NCBI GenBank assembly: GCA_019918135.1
Contig: WBZZ01002348.1
Span: forward strand, 1 to 64,000
Direction of reading: 5' to 3'
DNA: 64,000 nucleotides
DNA from: Paulinella micropora
Taxonomy: Eukaryota; Cercozoa; Imbricatea; Euglyphida; Paulinellidae
This document shows positions 48,787-56,938 of the stretch, in pieces. A model generated the notes under the pieces. The model was not told where the DNA came from. It saw nothing but the letters and a program-made list of their open reading frames with translations, and searched no databases. Each line of letters opens with the position of its first letter. The stretch's first letter is position 1. Both the position numbers and the translations under genes were made by a program.

Positions 48787-50016
48787 TCAATGATCCTCAA
48801 TAAAGTTCGCGATTACATTAATATTGCTACCAGCACCTGCCGACACAGCCTTCTGTGTAAATGACAAAACATCGTTCGGTGTTAATTGAATATCGTATGT
48901 TCTGAGATTAATCTGTTGAGTTGAGGCGGCATTTACATAAATCTTAAAAATTGTCGTTCCGTTGGCGATAGCGGTTGCTTTTGTGTCTGTATCTACGATT
49001 GAAGTTGTGGCATCAACATCAGCAAAACCAGCCCCTGTTAGTGTTCCATTCAATACCATTCTGACGACATTTGACTTAGTATCTTCATTTGTAATACTTA
49101 CCAAGGAAGGAAAGACATTTGAATAGTTGGTTAGGCTATTATTGAATAGTGCTTTATTCCTGATACTTAAAATGGGGCTTTCAGTGGTGCTCGTTTTTTC
49201 GTCTCCTTCCGCAGTATTTGTAATACTTGTATTAATAGTATTTGAGCCCTCAATGAATAAACTAGCACTCGCCGTTTTAAGAATTTGTATTCCAGTATTT
49301 GCATCATTTCTCATGACTGCCGTAAAAGGTAATGTTGTATTTCGCAGGCTTACACCTTCATTCGCATTCGCATACTCAATCATATGAACTAATTGAAATA
49401 ATCCTGTTATTGGATTTTCAATATAAAACTTAATAGCACCAAACCCGAGATACTGAAATTGAATTTGAAATACATTTCCTTTACTCCAGTCTAAGTTCGG
49501 CATAGCAGAAGTTCCATCGCAAGGGTCGTCCCAGTCTTCTTGGTCAATATAAACCGCAACACCTCCTTTAATATGTGCGATATTCATTCCTGCTTGATTT
49601 TTGTAAAAATAAAATCCATCAACGAGATCATTTCCTATTCCAATAAATGAATAGTAATCTTTTGTATCATCCGTTGTCCATATAGCAGTAAAGCGGGCAA
49701 GGACACCCATTCCAGTTCTATATTTTATTCTCCTTTTACTTACTAATCCAGCATCTGCCGTAGCATTAGCAGTTGTTTTCAATTCAGCCATATTATTCAA
49801 GAATGACACAGACGATTTTGTTTCTGTTTTTGTCCATATCCTAGTATTAATGGTATATGGAAAGATTTCTTGTAATACTGGTGTTAATTGACCTACTACT
49901 GCTTCACCAAAAGCGGTTTTTGAATTATTTGTTTCAATATCACCATCGTATCCAACACTGACATTTATAAATTCGCCGTCTGGATTTTGTGCGATTAAAT
50001 TTCTCTGGTGGGGCAT
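48787..50016 (-). CDS. Putative virion structural protein, 409 residues
   Basis: Rich in Asn, Thr, Ser and Ala, with short alternating hydrophobic segments suggesting beta structure throughout. The middle (GMGVLARFTAIWTTDDTKDYYSFIGIGND, then FQIQFQYLGFGAIKFYI, then LVHMIEYAN) resembles lectin- or fibre-base-like sandwiches, but I cannot name a family. Start chosen at 50016 because TTTATATATAGAG lies directly before it; an upstream in-frame ATG at 50049 would add 11 hydrophobic residues. It follows the major capsid gene on the same strand, so a surface or fibre-base role is inferred. Confidence 0.55.
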   Translation of the reverse strand: MPHQRNLIAQNPDGEFINVSVGYDGDIETNNSKTAFGEAVVGQLTPVLQEIFPYTINTRIWTKTETKSSVSFLNNMAELKTTANATADAGLVSKRRIKYRTGMGVLARFTAIWTTDDTKDYYSFIGIGNDLVDGFYFYKNQAGMNIAHIKGGVAVYIDQEDWDDPCDGTSAMPNLDWSKGNVFQIQFQYLGFGAIKFYIENPITGLFQLVHMIEYANANEGVSLRNTTLPFTAVMRNDANTGIQILKTASASLFIEGSNTINTSITNTAEGDEKTSTTESPILSIRNKALFNNSLTNYSNVFPSLVSITNEDTKSNVVRMVLNGTLTGAGFADVDATTSIVDTDTKATAIANGTTIFKIYVNAASTQQINLRTYDIQLTPNDVLSFTQKAVSAGAGSNINVIANFIEDH

Positions 50017-50066
50017 CTCTATATATAAACAAAAAAAATTAACTATCAAAAATTAATAATTACTTC

Positions 50067-51584
50067 TTAACTAATTGAAATCATATTAGCCTTAACCTGA
50101 ACCTCCCGCTGAGTGATTGCTACACTTACATGCTGATGAGGATTATTCTGTGTAGTGCTAATGAACTCCCATCGTCTCTCATTGGAAAGGTCAAGCCCAC
50201 TAACTTCATTTTGGTCTTTGCTCCACAGCGGGCGGGTATTATCCCAAGTATCAACCCAGAACCAGTTGTATTGATACACATTTGAATTCATCAAAACAGA
50301 ACCTTCAAGTTTAGGTTTCAAGCACATATAATCTTCAAAACTAGCGGGAAATATTTCAAATTCCTGAAGTCGTGCCCCGTCAAGTGTGGTGTGGAAACTG
50401 GTAGTCTTAGCGGTTGCTCTGTTATCAATATCATAAGCGGTATTCTTGTTTTCGGTGTTGTTAAAGAGTGTGTGATAAATTTTCTTCAACCTTTTACCAT
50501 GCCCCCTATCAAAGCGGAGAATAATGTTTTGTGTAGTGGATTGAGCAATGGAATTTTTATAAACATAAGGATAATCAATATTAAAACTCATACCTTCAGC
50601 ACTCGCCACCTTTTGTTGAATTGATTGAATGACATCGGTATTAGTCTCTACCGCAAGGAATAAGTTAAGACTAGAAACACTTACATTACCAGCGGCAGCA
50701 ACAAGCGCTCCTCCAGCCGGCGACAAAGCATCGTTATTGTAATAATAAATTTTAGGGGTCTGTTGCCATACAATACGCATATTCAAAATCTCTGGAAACA
50801 TAATAGTCTTATCAAGGGCGAAAATAGTATTGTAAAGCATACCCAGATTAATCTTAACACTGATAGATGGCTCAGCGGAGGTGATAGCACCAGCCGAGAA
50901 ATACTTAGGCTCGTTGAAAGCAACATTAACGAACGAACTCACACCCGTCTCATCTGCTATAAGAGTATCATTGTGTCGGCGAACATTTGTAGAAGGTTGT
51001 CCCATCCAAGCCTGTAATGCGGCCTGAACCTGTGCTTTTGCAACATTAATTCCTGCATCAATGTTTGCTGCAGTATTTCCTGCGACTGCCGAAGCAGTCA
51101 ATGCTGTTTCCAATGCCGCCAACCTTGTAGCATCGCTAGTAGGTTGAAATGTAGTTGAAGCATTACACTTTTGAAGCATACATCCAGAACCACTTCCATT
51201 ATCGTGGTTTTCAAGTGTCAGAAAGTCCTTCATAGAAGTCTCGGCCTTCCAAACAATCTTTGTAAAATTACCAACTTCATTTACATCACACAGATAAACA
51301 CCGCTACGGGTTTGAAGTTGAATTTGTCTTATAGGAGCCAGACAATCCATATAGCATTTGTTATAGTTCGCTGCAATTGCTGGTGGGGAATAAGTAAAAC
51401 TTAAAACAGAGCGGGCTAAGTTAAATGGTCTACTGATAAGGTCAAAGTTGCTTTCTTGTCCTCCTGCGGTAGTGACGGTGATAGTTCCAGCACCTTCTCG
51501 CGGAGTTAGTTTATTCAAACGATAAGAAGCACTGATGTAGTCAGTTCTAGAAAAGTCTAGTTCGCCTCCGTGTTGAGTTGGCAT
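50067..51584 (-). CDS. MCP: Major capsid protein (double jelly-roll)
   Basis: A 505-residue protein of the length and Asn/Ser/Thr-rich character of Polinton major capsid proteins. Visible pieces that fit are a YRLNKLTPREGAG start, the FNLARSVLSFTYSPP strand, SVKINLGMLYNTIFALDKTIMFPE in the middle, and the C-terminal VYQYNWFWVDTWDNTRPLW and HVSVAITQREVQVKA. Neighbours on the same strand are the penton-like, protease and ATPase genes, the standard Polinton morphogenesis module. Unlike most genes here, its ATG has no TATA word beside it. Instead a palindrome (51617-51636) lies 33-52 bases upstream. The assignment rests on context and pattern, not on an alignment. Confidence 0.82.
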   Translation of the reverse strand: MPTQHGGELDFSRTDYISASYRLNKLTPREGAGTITVTTAGGQESNFDLISRPFNLARSVLSFTYSPPAIAANYNKCYMDCLAPIRQIQLQTRSGVYLCDVNEVGNFTKIVWKAETSMKDFLTLENHDNGSGSGCMLQKCNASTTFQPTSDATRLAALETALTASAVAGNTAANIDAGINVAKAQVQAALQAWMGQPSTNVRRHNDTLIADETGVSSFVNVAFNEPKYFSAGAITSAEPSISVKINLGMLYNTIFALDKTIMFPEILNMRIVWQQTPKIYYYNNDALSPAGGALVAAAGNVSVSSLNLFLAVETNTDVIQSIQQKVASAEGMSFNIDYPYVYKNSIAQSTTQNIILRFDRGHGKRLKKIYHTLFNNTENKNTAYDIDNRATAKTTSFHTTLDGARLQEFEIFPASFEDYMCLKPKLEGSVLMNSNVYQYNWFWVDTWDNTRPLWSKDQNEVSGLDLSNERRWEFISTTQNNPHQHVSVAITQREVQVKANMISIS

Positions 51585-51616
51585 TTTGTTTTTTTTTTGA
51601 TGTAGATTAACTAACT

Positions 51617-51636
51617 ATCTCAAACAAGTTTGAGAT
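51617..51636. repeat. Dispersed palindrome 3 (upstream of MCP)
   Basis: ATCTCAAACAAGTTTGAGAT, 9-bp arms, 33-52 bases before the capsid gene ATG. Confidence 0.9.
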
Positions 51637-51685
51637 TACAAGAATATATTCATAGAAAAAAAATAATTAAATCAAAAATAATTAT

Positions 51686-52498
51686 TTATCTCTGTTTCAA
51701 AAGATTGAAAAAGGATGTAAATAAATTAAAATAATTTGTTTCTCTGTAAATCAACAAAGTCATTACAATACCTAAACCATTAAGATTTATAGCCTGATCG
51801 TTTTCGTCCGTCAAGTAAAACCTAAATACATTATTTGAACTGGAGGATAATTTCTTACCATACTCTGACCCGCTTCCGTCGTATATAACAGCACCAAAAG
51901 GAATTTCGTTGGCAGTATATATTTCTTGTAGCACGTGATTATCTCCTTCACCAACTAAGTCCGATTGAAGATATAGAGTTTTTTCGCCAGTTAGAATAAT
52001 TACATTTGGTGATTTAATAAAATCATTGGCAAAGAAATATGTGGAATTTCTATCAAACCCCATTACTTCGTGAATACGGGTATCACCATCAAATATAAAC
52101 CGAGGTTGAATACCTTTATTCTCTGACACACTGAATGTTAATTTGCCGTCCTCTGGTTCTATGTTGGTATTATTACTGGATACAACATAAGTATAATTAT
52201 TAGGGCTGTCTGCGGTTAGCACCTCCGACAACTTATTTTTTAGATTGTTCATTGTGTAGTTTCCCTCAGGTATCATAATTAAAGCCTCATACCCGTCTTC
52301 GCTAAGAGTAAAAGTATTGTATGGTGAAGCCACAGAGTAATACGACTTTGGAACATAGATATGAAGAATTTTACAATGTGTGGGATTGTCCAGTGATTTT
52401 AAGTTTATTTCGTGTGTAAAGTCGCTATCTGTGCCAGTTATTCTGTTTTTGCTGTTAATATAGTAAATACCCGAACTTCTTCCTCCCTTGTAGTCCAT
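51686..52498 (-). CDS. Penton-like minor capsid protein
   Basis: A 270-residue protein. The N-terminal GIYYINSKNRITGTDSDFTH, then CKILHIYVPKSYYSV, NTFTL and IMIPEGNYTMNNL are the recurring motifs of single jelly-roll penton proteins in Polintons and Polinton-like viruses (INS-NR--GT-SDF, IPKSYY, PEGNY). Such proteins form the five-fold vertices. GTATAATATATC lies directly before the ATG. It sits between the protease and the major capsid gene, the usual neighbourhood. The C-terminus ends in a hydrophobic, aromatic helix (YFNLFTSFFNLLK). Confidence 0.78.
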   Translation of the reverse strand: MDYKGGRSSGIYYINSKNRITGTDSDFTHEINLKSLDNPTHCKILHIYVPKSYYSVASPYNTFTLSEDGYEALIMIPEGNYTMNNLKNKLSEVLTADSPNNYTYVVSSNNTNIEPEDGKLTFSVSENKGIQPRFIFDGDTRIHEVMGFDRNSTYFFANDFIKSPNVIILTGEKTLYLQSDLVGEGDNHVLQEIYTANEIPFGAVIYDGSGSEYGKKLSSSSNNVFRFYLTDENDQAINLNGLGIVMTLLIYRETNYFNLFTSFFNLLKQR

Positions 52499-52522
52499 GA
52501 TATATTATACAAATAATATTTT

Positions 52523-54625
52523 TTAGATGAAGGTATCAAAATTACCATATCCATTCTGTGCTTTTAATTTCTCCGCTTCTTCTTCTTTTAAGTCTGTATA
52601 TCCGCTAGCAAACTTAAAGCGGTTGTCTTTCGCTCGCTCCATTAAAAACCTCATTGAGTGCCAACCGCACGTGTCTGAGGTGTTGGATTGTTGTTTTACT
52701 TGATTAACCTTCATTAACAAATAACTATCGGGGTGGCTTTTATCTATTAGCCTTTTCATTTGTTGCTGAAAGTCTTCCGTTGGTTGGTAAAGTGCTAATG
52801 GGTCATACACTTCAACACTCCTGTCTTTATCTAGACTTACCCATATAGCAATCCAATGAGACCCCGCTTGTTTGTGATTGTCCAAATTCATAATAAATCC
52901 GTATCGCTTTCTTTTTTCTGGATTTAGTTTGTAGATTTCATCACTGGCTATTGCTCCGAGATACCATCCATATTTTTTCATTATGTCATCTATTTCATTA
53001 GTCATTAAACCGCGACCCTCACCTTGTAATGGGACTTGCTCTGGCTGTGGCTCTGGCTCTGGTTGCTGTTGCTCTTGCTCTGTCAGATCTATTTCAACGC
53101 GTTGAAATAGATCGGGTTGCTGTGGTGTTCGGTCTGGCGGTGTAGTCGTATCCACTGCTGGCTCTGGTGGAATATCCCTATCTCCGACATGTCGGAGATT
53201 TACACGTTGGAGATATGGTGGTAGCGGTTGGGGCATCCCTTCATCAACATTTAAATCCGCTGAAACTTGTTTATCTACATTTGGGTCTATTGTCATTTTG
53301 TTAGTTAGAGTATTTACAAAATCATGTTTGTTCATTGTGTGTTTCCAATCTTTGCGGGCTAAGTATTTTTTTATTTTCGCTATTGAAAATACCTTATCAA
53401 TTAATTCATTTAATGTCTTCGCTCCACTACCTTTTTGTTCAGTAATACCCATATACTCTTCATATCTAGCGTAATCAGCCACTTTTCTTTTTACGTTTTT
53501 CACCTCACTTCCAACATCAATATTAAACCTTTTAATCATGTTAATTATCCAATTTGAAGTGTCTTTGTAATTTAATTTTTTATGTCCATCATTATCTAGT
53601 CTCTTTTTTAAAGCCTGTGCTAACTCTTTTATAGTAATGTTTGGGTGATAAGTTTTTGAAAATCCAGAGATTAAAAATTGATTAATTTGTAAATTTTCAA
53701 GATGCTTACCCTTTTCTTCAACTTTCTTTTTTTCCTTTTCAAGTTTTTCTTTATATTCTTCTGCTAACTTTTTCTGTTCTTCTAAAGATGTCGCTGTGGC
53801 TATAGCCGTCTGAATATCTTGACTGGCTTTTTGTAAGTCTTTGAGACTCATCTTTTTTATGAACTTATCTGTATATCCTGCTAATTTCAGTGTTTCAATA
53901 TCTTTCTGCTTTTGCTTTTTTTCTTCCTCATATTGCTCTTTCGTTTTCAATGGTGCTTCATCTCCTAAATTAGGTAAGGCTGGTGCTTGTGGTGGTGCTC
54001 CAAATGGTGGTGCTAATGGTGGTGCTTGTGGCGGTGCTTGTGGTTGTCCCTGTTGTTGTGGCATGATATATTGATACTGCTGTGGCGGTGGCATAATAGC
54101 CAATCTTTGGTTCCTTTGCTGTTCGTATTGTAAATCCTCTATGAGTTTTTGCTCCCTCCTTAGTTCTCTGTCTTTTTGCTCTTGTCGTTCCTTGATATCG
54201 GATAGTTCATTGCGGTGTATCCTTGCTAACTCATCATGCCTTTCCTTCACATCTGCTACGTCTTTTCGTTCTAGCCTTTTCTTTTCTTCTTCTAAATCCT
54301 CCCTTTTCTTCTTTTCCTTTTCTTCCTCGTCATGTATTAACTCATATTTCTTTTGTAAGTTGCTTTGTATTTGGTTTCGGTTCTCGTGTTCAAGACGATT
54401 GAAATCAGATTTGATTATTTTTTCCCTTGGTTTTCGGCTAGCCCTTTGCGACCTCGGCTTACCAATATATTTCATAAAAAGTTTAACGATTTGTAATGTG
54501 CTTAAATCATTTGTTTTCTTACCAAAATTAAGATAATATTTTTTACCCTTCTGGATAATATATGGCCTCCCGCTCTTATTTCTATAAACTCGTGGGGGTC
54601 TTACCTTTTTAGAATTGCGCTTCAT
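52523..54625 (-). CDS. PRO: Maturation protease with long coiled-coil extension
   Basis: A 700-residue protein. The C-terminal 170 residues form an adenain/Ulp1-type cysteine protease with SHWIAIWVSL (catalytic His, about 590), VEVYDPLA (acidic partner, about 605) and SDTCGWHSMRFL (catalytic Cys, about 653). It should cleave capsid precursors during assembly. The N-terminus is basic (KKVRPPRVYRNKSGRPYIIQ); a Glu/Lys/Arg coiled coil runs from about 90 to 170. A PQ/PP-rich linker, a second coiled coil (to about 310), a globular part and a further Pro/Gln/Glu-rich linker follow. Polinton proteases are usually much shorter, so the extension is unusual. Two palindromes lie in frame in the last linker (53086-53113 and 53180-53199), encoding FQRVEID and LRHVGD. 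A third lies 8-27 bases before the ATG. Confidence 0.82.
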   Translation of the reverse strand: MKRNSKKVRPPRVYRNKSGRPYIIQKGKKYYLNFGKKTNDLSTLQIVKLFMKYIGKPRSQRASRKPREKIIKSDFNRLEHENRNQIQSNLQKKYELIHDEEEKEKKKREDLEEEKKRLERKDVADVKERHDELARIHRNELSDIKERQEQKDRELRREQKLIEDLQYEQQRNQRLAIMPPPQQYQYIMPQQQGQPQAPPQAPPLAPPFGAPPQAPALPNLGDEAPLKTKEQYEEEKKQKQKDIETLKLAGYTDKFIKKMSLKDLQKASQDIQTAIATATSLEEQKKLAEEYKEKLEKEKKKVEEKGKHLENLQINQFLISGFSKTYHPNITIKELAQALKKRLDNDGHKKLNYKDTSNWIINMIKRFNIDVGSEVKNVKRKVADYARYEEYMGITEQKGSGAKTLNELIDKVFSIAKIKKYLARKDWKHTMNKHDFVNTLTNKMTIDPNVDKQVSADLNVDEGMPQPLPPYLQRVNLRHVGDRDIPPEPAVDTTTPPDRTPQQPDLFQRVEIDLTEQEQQQPEPEPQPEQVPLQGEGRGLMTNEIDDIMKKYGWYLGAIASDEIYKLNPEKRKRYGFIMNLDNHKQAGSHWIAIWVSLDKDRSVEVYDPLALYQPTEDFQQQMKRLIDKSHPDSYLLMKVNQVKQQSNTSDTCGWHSMRFLMERAKDNRFKFASGYTDLKEEEAEKLKAQNGYGNFDTFI
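53086..53113. repeat. Dispersed palindrome 4 (inside protease linker)
   Basis: A perfect 28-bp palindrome centred on CAACGCGTTG, read in frame as FQRVEID. Confidence 0.93.
53180..53199. repeat. Dispersed palindrome 5 (inside protease linker)
   Basis: ATCTCCGACATGTCGGAGAT, perfect. It is followed by the half copy CGTTGGAGATAT and is read in frame as LRHVGD. Confidence 0.93.
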
Positions 54626-54632
54626 GCTTCCA

Positions 54633-54652
54633 ATCTCAAACTTGTTTGAGAT
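54633..54652. repeat. Dispersed palindrome 6 (upstream of protease)
   Basis: ATCTCAAACTTGTTTGAGAT, the same sequence as palindrome 3 on the other strand, 8-27 bases before the protease ATG. Confidence 0.9.
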
Positions 54653-54765
54653 ATCCCGCTTATTCTAAAACATCTATTTTTCTTTATTAAAAAAATTAAT
54701 CTGAAACGATGTTTGTAAAACACACGAAAATTAGTGAAACGAATGAGAGTGTGGATTTACAAATA

Positions 54766-55095
54766 TCAACGGAACTTTACAGCACCTCCTCGTTGATTAC
54801 CATACCCAAGTTTTGCGGCAGTAGCACTAACACTACCAGCGTAAGGCACCCCAACACTACTCAACGCCCCCGCAGTCCTAGAGATTACCTTATTATCGCG
54901 AAGGAATTTATTAACAGCCAAGGCCGTTTTTCCAACCTTAGCCCAGTTAATCTTTCCTCCCTTTTGACCGCTCTTCTTCTTTGATAATCTCGGACTTGTC
55001 CGAGATACTTTTTTTCCCCCCTTCTGTGGCATTGATGGATTGTATCCGATGTTATATCCTGATGGTTGTGAAATTATCACTGGTGATACTGGCAT
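54766..55095 (-). CDS. Small basic virion protein, pX/pVI-like candidate
   Basis: A 109-residue protein. It has a short N-terminal domain (PVSPVIISQPSGYNIGYNPS), a strongly basic GGKK/KKSGQKGG middle, and a C-terminal amphipathic and hydrophobic part (KTALAVNKFLRDNKVISR, then ALSSVGVPYAGSVSATAAKL) ending GYGNQRGGAVKFR. Small basic Gly-rich proteins of this build in adenoviruses and Polintons condense DNA or disrupt membranes and are cut by the maturation protease, which prefers small or Gly residues. That assignment is inference. The start at 55095 follows TATTATAT directly; a longer frame begins at 55155. A palindrome (54987-55006) lies in frame and encodes SRTSPRL. Confidence 0.5.
   Translation of the reverse strand: MPVSPVIISQPSGYNIGYNPSMPQKGGKKVSRTSPRLSKKKSGQKGGKINWAKVGKTALAVNKFLRDNKVISRTAGALSSVGVPYAGSVSATAAKLGYGNQRGGAVKFR
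54987..55006. repeat. Dispersed palindrome 7 (inside small basic gene)
   Basis: ATCTCGGACTTGTCCGAGAT, 9-bp arms with a TT centre, read in frame as SRTSPRL. Confidence 0.9.
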
Positions 55096-55135
55096 ATATA
55101 ATACAGAAAAATAATTAATTACGAATTTTATTTTT

Positions 55136-55975
55136 TTACTTAAGACGATAAGCAAAGTTTTTTCTTAACTCATCATCAACACTTGAAACATAAAGAAAAT
55201 TAAATCTCTCCTTTGTTGCTTCGTGATACTTTTGAAGAAAGTAATCAAAATCAAAAGATAAGTCTAAGTGTTTATACACGAGTTCCATTTTATCCTGAGA
55301 CTGGGCTGGAAAGATTAATAAATAATCTAACTGCTTTATGGCTTCTGGCCGTAGGTCGTTCAAATACTGACTAGACATAATAACCTTTGATTTATAGTGC
55401 CTATTCTTTTTTAACAAATCGCTTACGGACTTGTCTCTTAATCCACTTCCTAAATCATCCAAAACAAAAACAACCTCTGGCGAAATATACTTACTTGGTC
55501 TTTCTTTCGGTGCTTCATTTGTCTGTTTCTTTTCTTTTCCGAAATAAAGAAATTGTGGTTTCTCCATCGGTTCTTTATCATCCTCCTTATCTCCAACATG
55601 TTGGAGATATACTTCTCCTTCGTGCTCTTCATCCTGCCTGTTCAGTTTGTCTAGTTCATAGTCTATCACATTCACACCATCCGATTTAAGAAAGGTATAT
55701 ACCGCCATCGGGTTTCCCCTGTTCTTAAAGTGCTTTACCATTGCTTTATAAATGTAGTCCTTGTGGATTGTTGAAGCGATAATAACGATACGGGTTTTTC
55801 TGTCTGTTGTCCGTTTCAGTATTTCAAAGAGTGCTGTTGTTTTACCGCTCTTCTTTCTAGCAAGTAGAAATATGTTGGCATACGGCTCATTGAATAATTT
55901 ATAACCTTTTGCTTTTTTGTTTCCATCACCCTCTTGTTTTACTGGCTTCACCTTGACATTGTTTATTTTAAGCAT
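55136..55975 (-). CDS. ATPase: FtsK/HerA-type genome-packaging ATPase
   Basis: A 279-residue protein. The Walker A is RKKSGKTTAL (residues about 40-49) and the Walker B is EVVFVLDDLGSG (about 167-178), followed by an SSQYLNDLRPEA sensor segment typical of A32-like packaging ATPases. It drives DNA into the capsid in Polintons, adenovirus-like and giant viruses. Start chosen at 55975, right after GAATATACG; the TATA word lies in the end of the upstream gene, eight bases away. A perfect 22-bp palindrome (55588-55609) lies in frame in the acidic region before Walker B and encodes YLQHVGD; the surrounding residues are a charged, probably looped segment. Confidence 0.9.
   Translation of the reverse strand: MLKINNVKVKPVKQEGDGNKKAKGYKLFNEPYANIFLLARKKSGKTTALFEILKRTTDRKTRIVIIASTIHKDYIYKAMVKHFKNRGNPMAVYTFLKSDGVNVIDYELDKLNRQDEEHEGEVYLQHVGDKEDDKEPMEKPQFLYFGKEKKQTNEAPKERPSKYISPEVVFVLDDLGSGLRDKSVSDLLKKNRHYKSKVIMSSQYLNDLRPEAIKQLDYLLIFPAQSQDKMELVYKHLDLSFDFDYFLQKYHEATKERFNFLYVSSVDDELRKNFAYRLK
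55588..55609. repeat. Dispersed palindrome 8 (inside ATPase)
   Basis: A perfect 22-bp palindrome, TATCTCCAACA followed by TGTTGGAGATA, read in frame as YLQHVGD. Confidence 0.93.
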
Positions 55976-55983
55976 CGTATATT

Positions 55984-56346
55984 CTAAGCCAAAAATTCCA
56001 AACACACAACAATTCGCCCCGCTAAATTTCCTGTGTCAATATTTCCGCTGTCTGTTTCAAGGACTTTAAATGTATATTGTCCGTCGGTCCATCCTACAAC
56101 ACCCAAATTATAACCGAGATTTGAAATGTTTGCTATATTACTATCCGCGAATGTTCCAATAATTCCAATTCTATCCATGTAAAGAATTCTGGTTTTGGTT
56201 TCCGTCTGGTCGTTCATATAGTGGATAAACTTAACATTCATTTTGGTGGGTGTGAATGACATTTGGATATTCTTATTAAATGTTTTGTTTCCTCCCGCAA
56301 AATCATTGCTCAGAAAAATAATCTTTTGGTATTTATAGTCAGTCAT
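55984..56346 (-). CDS. Hypothetical 120-residue protein, likely structural
   Basis: It contains alternating short hydrophobic segments (QKIIFLSNDF, IQMSFTPTKMNVKFIHY, TRILYMDRIGIIG, YTFKVLE, GRIVVCLEFLA) that suggest an all-beta fold with few charged residues. No family recognised. It lies between the ATPase and membrane/fibre genes, so a small capsid or cement protein is plausible. The ATG at 56346 is chosen because TAATATAACC precedes it; in-frame ATGs at 56364 and 56382 are alternatives. Confidence 0.55.
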   Translation of the reverse strand: MTDYKYQKIIFLSNDFAGGNKTFNKNIQMSFTPTKMNVKFIHYMNDQTETKTRILYMDRIGIIGTFADSNIANISNLGYNLGVVGWTDGQYTFKVLETDSGNIDTGNLAGRIVVCLEFLA

Positions 56347-56593
56347 GGTTATATTACTACTCATAAACTTTTTAATAATCAAAATATTTTCGCGGACTGC
56401 CTGCGACTTTTACTCAAGGATAAGCGAAAAAAAGAATATAAGTTGTGTTTATTGTATTCAAAAAGGTATAGATACTAAATTTAAATGTATTTACAAACCG
56501 ATGAGTGATTGGTGTGTTAGTTTTGATGAAGCCCTGCCTTTAATGTGTGCTGGCGATAGTTCGTCTTGGTATATGACACATATATATGAATGT

Positions 56594-56938
56594 TCATTTC
56601 TTTGAAGAAGGCGATGGAAGGCATATCCCAATCAAAAGTGTTAAAATACCGACATAAGTATTAGCAACCTCACAAGGTAAGTTCTTTTCAGATAGTCTTA
56701 CGATACAAAGGGTTATAATGGAGATAATGATACCCATTTGAAATAAGTATTTAATAAGTCGGCTGTCTGTCGGTCTGTTTGTTATACAACAACAATTCCA
56801 GTTATCCTCTAATTCATGCTCAACTTTTTTTTCTTCATTCTTCAACGAAATATCAATTACACGATTTTTTAATTCAGGAGTTAGTTCGCCATCTGCCATA
56901 TCAATGAGTGGAGGTGGAGGGTGTAATCTAGGTGGCAT
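56594..56938 (-). CDS. Two-TM membrane protein
   Basis: A 114-residue protein. It has a Pro-rich start (PPRLHPPPPL), an acidic helical stretch, CCCI, then two hydrophobic segments (about residues 67-83, GIIISIITLCIVR, and 94-107, YVGILTLLIGICL) joined by a short loop with one Cys. The likely place is a membrane, of the virion or the host cell. Its ATG overlaps the end of the fibre gene by 11 bases, in another frame, so translation may be linked or it may have its own transcript. Family unknown. Confidence 0.6.
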   Translation of the reverse strand: MPPRLHPPPPLIDMADGELTPELKNRVIDISLKNEEKKVEHELEDNWNCCCITNRPTDSRLIKYLFQMGIIISIITLCIVRLSEKNLPCEVANTYVGILTLLIGICLPSPSSKK

